DNA of 5,314 bases. Origin: Melioribacteraceae bacterium. Its GTDB lineage: Bacteria; Bacteroidota; Ignavibacteria; Ignavibacteriales; Melioribacteraceae. The notes below the pieces were generated by a model. It made no database searches. It was not told the DNA's origin and saw only the letters and a program-made list of their open reading frames with translations. Of the stretch, positions 1 through 5,314 are shown piece after piece. The number at the start of each line of letters is the position of its first letter. Position 1 is the first letter of the stretch. Location of the stretch: NCBI GenBank assembly GCA_027858595.1, contig JAQICK010000086.1:1-5314 (forward strand), in the 5' to 3' direction. A program made the position numbers and the translations under genes.

Positions 1-1
1 C

Positions 2-115
2 ATTGAGTTGTTAAAAGAAGACAGATACAAACACATTAAACTATTTGAATCTCATCTTAATGAAAAAAAATATGAAATTTCGTTTAATCAAATCAATTTA
101 AAGCCATCTAAATAA
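2..115 (+). CDS. 3' end of an unidentified gene (partial, truncated by window edge)
   Basis: The frame starting at base 2 is open from the window edge to a TAA at 113-115 and encodes 37 residues (IELLKEDRYKHIKLF..., ending LKPSK). The peptide is rich in Lys, Glu and Asn and looks like the hydrophilic C-terminal tail of a cytosolic protein. I see no motif that identifies a family. The stop is followed at once by a second in-frame TAA (116-118) and then the ATG of the restriction-modification gene. The two genes therefore lie in the same reading frame and are almost certainly co-transcribed. A partner of the RM enzyme (helicase, regulator or second defence gene) would be a reasonable guess, but nothing in the visible residues supports a particular one. 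Being an open frame of only 38 codons at an edge, it could also be a chance ORF, although the tight spacing argues against that. Confidence 0.6.
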   Translation: MELLKEDRYKHIKLFESHLNEKKYEISFNQINLKPSK

Positions 116-118
116 TAA

Positions 119-3100
119 ATGACAACAAACCAATACATCGAAACAGTAAACACTAGATTCAAATCTGGTATATCAAGAGAACACTCCTATCGTGGAGACC
201 TTGAGAGTTTAATACGTGAACTCGTCAAAGGTGTTGATATCACTAACGAACCTTCCAATGTTACAGACTGTGGAAATCCAGATTATGTAATTACAAAAGG
301 TAAAATTCCAATAGGGTACATAGAAGCCAAGGACATTGATAAAGACCTTAACGGTAAACAATACAAAGAGCAATTTACTCGATATAAAAAAGCTCTTGAA
401 AACCTTATCATTACTGACTATATCTGGTTTCAGTTTTTTCAGAATGGAGTATTAGTTCACGAAATTAGAATTGCAGAAATTGAGAACAATTCTGTTAAAC
501 CTATTGTAGAGAACTTCCAACAATTTGAAACCCTAATTCAGAACTTCTGTACATACATTGGACAGACAATAAAATCATCTAAGAAACTCGCTGAGATGAT
601 GGCTTCAAAAGCTAAGTTACTTCAAAACATATTAGAGAACGCTGTTACTTCCGATGAAGCAACTCAAGAGAACACATCACTAAGAGACCAGTATAAAACA
701 TTCAAACAAATTCTTATTCATGAGTTAGAACCAGAAGAATTCGCTGATATATACTCACAGACATTAGCTTATGGTATGTTTGCAGCTCGGTTACATGATA
801 CAACATTAGAAGATTTTACCCGTCAAGAAGCAGCTGAACTTATACCTAAATCAAATCCCTTTTTACGTAAACTATTTGGATATGTAGCGGGACCCGATAT
901 TGATGAAAGAATTAAACGTACTGTTGATAATCTCGCTGATGTTTTTAGAGCTACTAATGTTGAAGAACTATTAAAGAATTTTGGAAAGAGTACACAAACA
1001 AACGACCCTATAATTCATTTCTATGAAACTTTCTTATCTGAGTATGACCCTAAACTTAGGAAGTCAAGAGGTGTATGGTACACACCAGAACCAGTTGTTA
1101 ACTTTATTGTACGTGCTGTTGATGATATATTAAAAACAGAATTTAATTTACCTCAAGGATTAGCGGATACATCCAAAACAAAAATTAAAGTTCCAGAACA
1201 AGGAAGTAAAAAGTTAGTTGAGAAGGAAGTACACAAAGTACAAATCCTAGACCCAGCAACTGGAACAGGAACATTTCTTGCAGAAGTTGTAAAACTTATT
1301 TACAACAAAAACTTCCAATCTATGCAGGGAGCTTGGAGCAGTTACGTTGAGGAACATTTAATTCCTCGTTTGAATGGTTTTGAATTGTTGATGGCTTCCT
1401 ATTCAATGGCTCATCTAAAGTTAGATATGTTATTACGTGAAACTGGATACAAATCAACGAAAGACCAACGGTTCAATATTTACCTTACAAACTCATTGGA
1501 AGAACATCATCCAGATACTGGAACTCTATTTTCAAATTGGTTAAGTACAGAAGCGAATGACGCTAATCATATTAAACGCGATACTCCAGTTATGTGTGTT
1601 ATTGGAAATCCTCCTTATAGTGGAGAAAGTTCCAACAAAGGGAATTGGATTATGAGTTTGATGGAAGATTACAAAAAAGAGCCCAGTGGAAAACAGAAAC
1701 TAAATGAACAAAATTCAAAATTTATTAATGATGATTATGTTAAATTTTTGCGTTACGGACAGTACTATATTGAAAAGAATGGAGAAGGAATATTAGCTTT
1801 TATCAATCCACATGGATTTCTTGATAATCCAACATTTAGAGGAATGAGATGGAACTTGTTGAAAACATATGATAAAATTTACACAATAGATTTACACGGT
1901 AACAGCAAAAAGAAAGAAATCTCTCCAGACGGTTCACCAGATGTAAATGTATTTGATATAATGCAAGGAGTTTCTATTAACCTATTCGTTAAGACTGGAA
2001 ATAAAAAGGCCAATGAACTAGGGAAAGTATATCACTATGACCTTTATGGTAAGCGAGAAAACAAATACAACTTCCTTTGGAAAAATAATATTAGGTCTGT
2101 TCCCTATGTAGAACTTCCAAATGTAAAACCAAATTATTTCTTTATTAAAAAAGATTTTAGAGTAAAAAATATTTATGAAAAAGGTTTTTCAGTTATTGAT
2201 TTGTATAAGATTAATTCATTAGGCATACAAACTCATAGAGATTCATTGAGCATAGATGCCTCAAAAGAAAAACTAATAAACCGTATCTCTGACTTTTATG
2301 ATGAAAATGTTGAAAATATTGAACTTAAAAACAAATACAAGATTAATGAAAATTCAGAATGGCAATTAAAAGATAAAAGACTCGGTAAATTTGACTTGAA
2401 TAAAATTATCAAAATAGAATACAGACCGTTTGACACTCAATTTATTTATAACGAAAAGACCATTGTGGATAGACTCAGAAATACTATATCAAAACACATA
2501 ATCGGTAAGGACAATTTTTGTTTAGTTGTATCCAGACAATGTGTTTCGGATTGGAGATATATTTTTATTTCAAAGTTTGTAATCGAATCAAATTTAACTG
2601 GAACTGCTGGAAGATTTGGTTCTGGTAATTTTTTCCCTCTTTATCTTTACTCTGACGATGTTGAACAGCAAAACATAGATGGGATTCTCGATAGAACGCC
2701 AAACTTAAACCAAGAAATAGTAAATCGAATATCAGAGAAAATTGGTTTAATATTTGTCCCCGAAAAAGAAGAGACTGAGCTGACATATTCTCCAATCGAT
2801 GTTTTAGATTACATATACGCGGTTCTACATTCACCGACTTACAGAGAGAAATACAAAGAGTTTCTTAAAATAGATTTTCCTAGAGTACCATATCCAAAGA
2901 ATAACGAAACATTCTGGAAGCTAGTTAAACTTGGTGGAGAAATTAGAGAATTACATTTATTAGAATCTCCTAAAGTGAATGAATCTATTACAAGTTATCC
3001 AATAGGTGGGGATAATAAGATAACTCGGAAGCTCAATAAAAATGATTGGGAAATTATTGATGAAGAAAATCAGCTAGGAAGAATCTGGATAAATGATGAA

Positions 3101-3295
3101 CAATACTTTGATAACATCCCACTAATAGCTTGGGAGTTTTACATCGGTGGATATCAACCAGCTCAAAAATGGTTAAAAGACCGAAGAGGTAGAGACCTAA
3201 TTTTTGAAGACATTTTACATTATCAGAAAATTATAGTTTCGTTGTTTGAAACAGATAGATTGATGAAAGAAATTGATTTGGTTGGAGTAGAGTAG
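119..3295 (+). CDS. Single-chain restriction-modification enzyme, type ISP-like / type IIG (nuclease + N6-adenine methyltransferase + specificity domain)
   Basis: A 1058-residue fusion that should recognise a specific DNA site, methylate adenine N6 with SAM on host DNA, and cleave unmodified DNA. Residues 1-145 form a PD-(D/E)XK nuclease of the HsdR/RecB-like type: NEP at 43-45, PD at 54-55, E69-A-K71, and Q85-xxx-Y89. Residues 150-310 are mostly helical and act as a linker. The gamma-class methyltransferase follows: motif X-like GVWYTPEPVV from 318, motif I LDPATGTGTF at 377-386 (SAM binding), catalytic motif IV NPPY at 497-500, and the block ILAFINPHGF from 558. Residues about 600-1050 are target recognition and the type ISP C-terminal domain, including SPIDVLDYIYAVLHSPTYRE (891-910) and FPRVPYPKN (920-928). 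Known type ISP enzymes such as LlaGI are about 1,580 residues, with a helicase between nuclease and methylase. That helicase is absent here, so type IIG-like cutting without translocation is inferred. ATG at 119 is the first start after tandem in-frame TAA codons and there is no Shine-Dalgarno. The gene ends in three consecutive in-frame stops (TAG TAA TAG, 3293-3301). No frameshift or missing catalytic residue is visible. Confidence 0.93.
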   Translation: MTTNQYIETVNTRFKSGISREHSYRGDLESLIRELVKGVDITNEPSNVTDCGNPDYVITKGKIPIGYIEAKDIDKDLNGKQYKEQFTRYKKALENLIITDYIWFQFFQNGVLVHEIRIAEIENNSVKPIVENFQQFETLIQNFCTYIGQTIKSSKKLAEMMASKAKLLQNILENAVTSDEATQENTSLRDQYKTFKQILIHELEPEEFADIYSQTLAYGMFAARLHDTTLEDFTRQEAAELIPKSNPFLRKLFGYVAGPDIDERIKRTVDNLADVFRATNVEELLKNFGKSTQTNDPIIHFYETFLSEYDPKLRKSRGVWYTPEPVVNFIVRAVDDILKTEFNLPQGLADTSKTKIKVPEQGSKKLVEKEVHKVQILDPATGTGTFLAEVVKLIYNKNFQSMQGAWSSYVEEHLIPRLNGFELLMASYSMAHLKLDMLLRETGYKSTKDQRFNIYLTNSLEEHHPDTGTLFSNWLSTEANDANHIKRDTPVMCVIGNPPYSGESSNKGNWIMSLMEDYKKEPSGKQKLNEQNSKFINDDYVKFLRYGQYYIEKNGEGILAFINPHGFLDNPTFRGMRWNLLKTYDKIYTIDLHGNSKKKEISPDGSPDVNVFDIMQGVSINLFVKTGNKKANELGKVYHYDLYGKRENKYNFLWKNNIRSVPYVELPNVKPNYFFIKKDFRVKNIYEKGFSVIDLYKINSLGIQTHRDSLSIDASKEKLINRISDFYDENVENIELKNKYKINENSEWQLKDKRLGKFDLNKIIKIEYRPFDTQFIYNEKTIVDRLRNTISKHIIGKDNFCLVVSRQCVSDWRYIFISKFVIESNLTGTAGRFGSGNFFPLYLYSDDVEQQNIDGILDRTPNLNQEIVNRISEKIGLIFVPEKEETELTYSPIDVLDYIYAVLHSPTYREKYKEFLKIDFPRVPYPKNNETFWKLVKLGGEIRELHLLESPKVNESITSYPIGGDNKITRKLNKNDWEIIDEENQLGRIWINDEQYFDNIPLIAWEFYIGGYQPAQKWLKDRRGRDLIFEDILHYQKIIVSLFETDRLMKEIDLVGVE

Positions 3296-3384
3296 TAATA
3301 GCTGAGTGAGAAGTTTTACTAAAAGAATTTTTTAAGAAAAGCCATAGAATCGGAAGAAAAAAAAGCAGTGTAAATTATATTTTA

Positions 3385-3392
3385 TATGTTTA
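3385..3392 (+). promoter_or_regulatory. Possible Bacteroidota -7 element for the ImmA/IrrE-PIN operon
   Basis: TATGTTTA matches the Bacteroidota -7 consensus TAnnTTTG except at the last base. It ends 10 bp before the ATG at 3403. I see no convincing TTG -33 element at the expected distance, and the gap is so AT-rich that a chance match is likely. A second candidate, TATATTTT at 3376-3383, is equally weak. The main argument for a promoter here is that the 107-bp gap (3296-3402) separates two functionally distinct units. Confidence 0.25.
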
Positions 3393-3402
3393 CTTTTACT
3401 AC

Positions 3403-4533
3403 ATGGGAACTGAAATAAGTATAAATAACGAAATGTTAGTTTGGGCAATTGATAGAGCTGGATTTAATTTACCCGACTTTTTTGACAAAATGCCTAAACT
3501 TGAAAAATGGCTTAGTGGGGAAAAAAAGCCAACTGCAAAACAGTTGGAAAGTTTTTCTAAAAAAGTTCATTTACCATTTGGATATCTCTTTTTACCAGAA
3601 CCCCCAATAGAAAACTTACCCATTCCATTTTTTAGAACCAATAGCGGCGAATCCGAAAAAATGGATGTTAATGTTTACGATACAATAATTATATTGCAAC
3701 AACGGCAAGATTGGTTGAAAAATTATTTGAATGAAAACCATTTTGATGATTTGGAATTTGTTGGTAGTTACAAAGATAGCACAGATGTCAAAGATATTGT
3801 AAATAACATACGCAACAAATTAAATTTACCGGAGAATTGGGCAAGCAGTTTTAGAACTTGGGAAGAAGCATTAAATCATTTAATTGAACAGATTGAAGAG
3901 AGCGGAATTATAACTGCATTTAATGGGGTAGTAGATAACAACACACATCGGAAGATCTCCGTGGATAAGTGCAGAGGTTTTGTACTAGTTGACAAAAAAG
4001 CTCCTTTTATGTTCGTGAATAATGGCGATTCTAAATCTGCACAAATGTTTACAATTGTTCACGAACTTGCTCACGTCTGGACTGGAGAAAGTGCTGGCTT
4101 TGATTTTAGACAATTACAACCAGCAAATAACCCAAATGAAATTTTATGTGATAAAGTCGCAGCAGAATTCCTTGTGCCAGAAAAAACCTTTAACAAGGTT
4201 TGGAAAAAAACCCAAAGTATTGAAAAGACCGCACTGTACTTTAAGGTAAGCCCAATAGTTATTGGCAGACGTGCCTTAGATATTGGTAAGATTAGCAGAA
4301 CAGATTTCTTTGAGTTTTATAAAGATTATATTTCTCGAGATTTCAGCAAAAAGAAATCCCAAAAACCCGGTGGTAATTTTTATGCAACAACTCGCAAAAG
4401 ATTAGGAGTTTCATTTGCAAACCACATTAACAATGCTGTAAAATCTAACCAATTGTTGTACAGAGATGCCTACAAACTTACAAGTATGAAGGGCGATACA
4501 TTTAATAAGTTTTTTTCTGAACAGTTAAGATAA
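3403..4533 (+). CDS. XRE-like / ImmA-IrrE family zinc metallopeptidase (putative antitoxin or regulator)
   Basis: A 376-residue cytosolic protein of the ImmA/IrrE (COG2856, DUF955) family. The N-terminus (about 7-65; INNEMLVWAIDRAGF..., then EKWLSGEKKPTAKQLESF) resembles the divergent XRE helix-turn-helix found at the front of these proteins, followed by the typical P-F-GYLFLPEPP linker. The peptidase core carries the zinc-binding HELAH at 220-224. The probable third ligand is E246, in the segment NEILCDKVAAEFLVP, which is the family's E-x3-x-x-x-AA-x-L-x-P signature. The C-terminal 50 residues (330-376) form a conserved-looking helical tail (RKRLGVSFA..., DAYKLTSMKGDTFNKFF). Characterised relatives cleave partner repressors: ImmA of ICEBs1 cuts ImmR, and IrrE/PprI of Deinococcus cuts DdrO. 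This version has its own DNA-binding-like domain, so it may act on itself or its own promoter. ATG 3403 is the first ATG in a frame open from a TGA at 3307, and it matches the usual family N-terminus. It lies 3 bp before the PIN-like gene, which indicates co-transcription and coupled translation. The antitoxin role is inferred from pairing, not shown. Confidence 0.9.
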   Translation: MGTEISINNEMLVWAIDRAGFNLPDFFDKMPKLEKWLSGEKKPTAKQLESFSKKVHLPFGYLFLPEPPIENLPIPFFRTNSGESEKMDVNVYDTIIILQQRQDWLKNYLNENHFDDLEFVGSYKDSTDVKDIVNNIRNKLNLPENWASSFRTWEEALNHLIEQIEESGIITAFNGVVDNNTHRKISVDKCRGFVLVDKKAPFMFVNNGDSKSAQMFTIVHELAHVWTGESAGFDFRQLQPANNPNEILCDKVAAEFLVPEKTFNKVWKKTQSIEKTALYFKVSPIVIGRRALDIGKISRTDFFEFYKDYISRDFSKKKSQKPGGNFYATTRKRLGVSFANHINNAVKSNQLLYRDAYKLTSMKGDTFNKFFSEQLR

Positions 4534-4536
4534 TCT

Positions 4537-5037
4537 ATGGCAATCTATGTAGTTGATAGCAACTTTTTTATTCAGGCACATCGCGCAATTTATCCTCTTG
4601 ATGTTGCAATAACTTTTTGGGAAAAAGTAAAACAACTAGCCATTGATGGGAAAATAGTTAGTATTGATAAAGTCAAAAATGAACTTTATGATAAGAACGA
4701 TGAACTAGAGCTTTGGTGTAAAGATAATCTGCCCTCAGATTTTTTTAAATCATCAGATGAATCCATTCCATCATACATTCAAGTAGCAGAGTGGGCAAGT
4801 TCTCGTAGCGACCATTACCTTGAAAAAGCAATAAATGAATTTCTTGATGCTGATGAAGCAGATGCATTTTTAATTGCTTTCGTTCTTTCTGATAATGGAA
4901 ATAGAATCTTGGTAACACACGAAAAAAGCGCCCCCCAGAAAAAGGGAAGGATTAAAATTCCTGACGTGTGTGACTCACTAGGTGTAAGAACATTCAAGAC
5001 AATCGATATGTTCAGAGATTTAGGGGAAACATTTTAA
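4537..5037 (+). CDS. DUF4411 family PIN-like protein (putative RNase toxin)
   Basis: A 166-residue protein matching the DUF4411 pattern, a family related to PIN-domain nucleases. It opens with MAIYVVDSNFFIQAH, placing the first acidic metal ligand at D7. It continues with FWEKV (27-31), SIDKVKNELYDK (42-53, with E49 as the likely second ligand), and FLDADEADAFLIAFVL (102-117, with D106 or D109 as the next acidic ligand). The family-typical ending is ILVTHEKSAP (124-133) and KIPDVCDSLGV (140-150). PIN nucleases are metal-dependent RNases and are the usual effectors of VapBC-type toxin-antitoxin pairs. This one sits 3 bp after the XRE-ImmA/IrrE gene, a recurring neighbourhood for DUF4411. No membrane segment or signal peptide is visible, so it is cytosolic. 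A run of six C at 4931-4936 is unusual in this AT-rich gene but keeps the frame intact. Toxin activity and RNA substrate are inferred, and a housekeeping nuclease role cannot be excluded. Confidence 0.88.
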   Translation: MAIYVVDSNFFIQAHRAIYPLDVAITFWEKVKQLAIDGKIVSIDKVKNELYDKNDELELWCKDNLPSDFFKSSDESIPSYIQVAEWASSRSDHYLEKAINEFLDADEADAFLIAFVLSDNGNRILVTHEKSAPQKKGRIKIPDVCDSLGVRTFKTIDMFRDLGETF

Positions 5038-5039
5038 TT

Positions 5040-5064
5040 AAAAAGGCAGCTCCTAAGAACTGCC
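5040..5064 (-). terminator. Intrinsic terminator reading leftward, just behind the PIN-like gene
   Basis: On the minus strand, GGCAG/CTGCC arms (5060-5064 and 5045-5049) enclose a 10-base loop that can form two further pairs. They are followed immediately by TTTTT at 5044-5040. The 5-bp GC-rich stem plus a U tract makes a credible Rho-independent terminator for a leftward transcript. On the + strand the hairpin follows the stop at 5037 by 7 bp but has CCAAG, not T, after it, so it is a poor terminator for the PIN-like gene. It may still protect that mRNA's 3' end. Confidence 0.55.
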
Positions 5065-5173
5065 CCAAGAAATGGGATAGAAAACATTTATTGATAACTA
5101 CCTTAGCAGTGATTTTCAGTATTGCACACAACTTACCAGAATCATCAGGGTTTTTCAGAAACTCACAAAACAA
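5065..5173. other. Non-coding stretch between two leftward terminators
   Basis: No plausible gene is visible on either strand. Open frames crossing it on the minus strand begin inside the tRNA and have no family features. A leftward transcript starting here, or reading through the tRNA terminator, would stop at the hairpin at 5040-5064. I find no good TAnnTTTG promoter inside. A second small hairpin (CCC at 5077-5075 with GGG at 5067-5065 on the minus strand, loop ATTTCTT) sits directly ahead of the terminator stem. The stretch could be a small RNA, the 3' leftover of a displaced gene, or plain spacer. Confidence 0.35.
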
Positions 5174-5206
5174 AAAACCCCGAAAACGTATTGTAATCGA
5201 GGTTTT
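5174..5206 (-). terminator. Intrinsic terminator of the tRNA-Lys transcript
   Basis: Reading leftward, AAAACCTCGA (5206-5197) pairs with TCGGGGTTTT (5183-5174). The 10-bp stem has one T-G wobble and encloses a 13-base loop. The T-rich 3' arm runs on into TTG TTTTG. It begins 3 bases after the encoded CCA end, where a tRNA terminator is expected. Read on the + strand the stem is followed by only a short T run (GGTTTT ATTG), so it could also weakly terminate transcription coming from the PIN-like gene. Confidence 0.7.
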
Positions 5207-5208
5207 AT

Positions 5209-5284
5209 TGGTGCACCCTGCCGGGCTCGAACCGGCGGCCAGATGATTAAGAGTCAACTGCTCTACCAACTGAGCTAAGAGTGC
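5209..5284 (-). tRNA. tRNA-Lys (anticodon CUU), with encoded CCA
   Basis: The minus strand folds as a 76-base cloverleaf. The acceptor arms GCACTCT/AGGGTGC give 7 bp with one T-G pair. The D-arm is GCTC/GAGC with loop AGTTGGTA. The anticodon loop CTCTTAA has CTT as anticodon, which reads AAG lysine codons. The variable loop has 5 bases, and the T-arm is GCCGG/CCGGC around TTCGAGC. The discriminator is A, and CCA is encoded at 5211-5209. The anticodon stem GTTGA/TCATC has a T-T mismatch at positions 28-42; the other four pairs are intact. Its 3' end points toward the defence genes, the orientation usual for elements that integrate at tRNA genes. Confidence 0.96.
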
Positions 5285-5288
5285 GTTG

Positions 5289-5296
5289 CAAATATA
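5289..5296 (-). promoter_or_regulatory. Bacteroidota -7 promoter element of the tRNA-Lys gene
   Basis: TATATTTG on the minus strand is an exact match to the Bacteroidota sigma-A -7 consensus TAnnTTTG. It ends 4 bases before the first base of the tRNA, so transcription should begin at or within a few bases of the mature 5' end. The -33 TTG element would lie beyond the window edge. The TTTTTG at 5304-5309 is too close (7-bp gap) to serve. Confidence 0.65.
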
Positions 5297-5314
5297 CTTT
5301 TTTCAAAAATATTT

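Noticed and set aside
2565..2834. 89-residue minus-strand open frame inside the RM gene
   Set aside because: It lies wholly within the specificity region of a well-supported gene, shows no family features, and has Cys- and Leu-rich composition typical of an antisense shadow.
3314..3340. Possible terminator hairpin after the RM gene (TTTTACTAAAA and AAAAGAATTTT)
   Set aside because: The stems are only about four A-T pairs with no GC core. They are not distinguishable from chance in this AT-rich gap.
4022..4249. 75-residue + strand open frame inside the ImmA/IrrE gene
   Set aside because: It overlaps the HELAH-containing peptidase core in another frame and has no recognisable motif.
4815..4997. 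60-residue minus-strand open frame inside the PIN-like gene
   Set aside because: It is antisense to conserved DUF4411 motifs and has no independent features.
5137..5150. Imperfect palindrome CC-GA----TC-GG (CCAGAATCATCAGG) as an operator
   Set aside because: Only the outer bases are symmetric and no nearby promoter is apparent. There is too little support for a binding site.
5012..5269. 85-residue minus-strand open frame overlapping tRNA-Lys
   Set aside because: Its first 20 or so residues are a translation of the tRNA itself, and the rest crosses the tRNA terminator and the non-coding stretch. This is a common artefact.

Overview
The window is AT-rich DNA that looks like a chromosomal defence locus of a Bacteroidota member, probably a flavobacterium-like organism. 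Three things point that way. None of the three complete genes has a recognisable Shine-Dalgarno sequence. A perfect match to the Bacteroidota -7 promoter element (TAnnTTTG) lies directly in front of the tRNA gene. The protein families and base composition also fit. The assignment is an inference, because no phylogenetic marker protein is present.

Layout, left to right: (1) bases 2-115, the 3' end of an unidentified + strand gene. (2) After two tandem TAA codons, a 1058-residue single-chain restriction-modification enzyme (119-3295). It carries a PD-(D/E)XK nuclease, a helical linker, an N6-adenine methyltransferase and a type ISP-like specificity region, with no helicase between nuclease and methylase. 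(3) A 107-bp gap that may hold a promoter. (4) A two-gene operon (3403-5037) of an XRE-like/ImmA-IrrE zinc peptidase followed 3 bp later by a DUF4411 PIN-like protein. This has the architecture of a toxin-antitoxin or stress-switch module. (5) A 171-bp non-coding stretch with two hairpins that look like intrinsic terminators for minus-strand transcripts. (6) A tRNA-Lys(CUU) on the minus strand with encoded CCA and its own promoter element. Its 3' end faces the defence genes.

Functionally, the RM enzyme should modify host DNA and cut unmodified foreign DNA. The ImmA/IrrE-PIN pair is probably regulated separately: the PIN-like protein is the likely RNase effector and the XRE-peptidase its controller. 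An RM enzyme next to a toxin-antitoxin-like pair, abutting the 3' end of a tRNA gene, is typical of a defence island at a tRNA integration hotspot. No integrase, transposase or att duplication is visible in the window, so the mobile origin is unproven. I see no CRISPR array and no insertion sequence.
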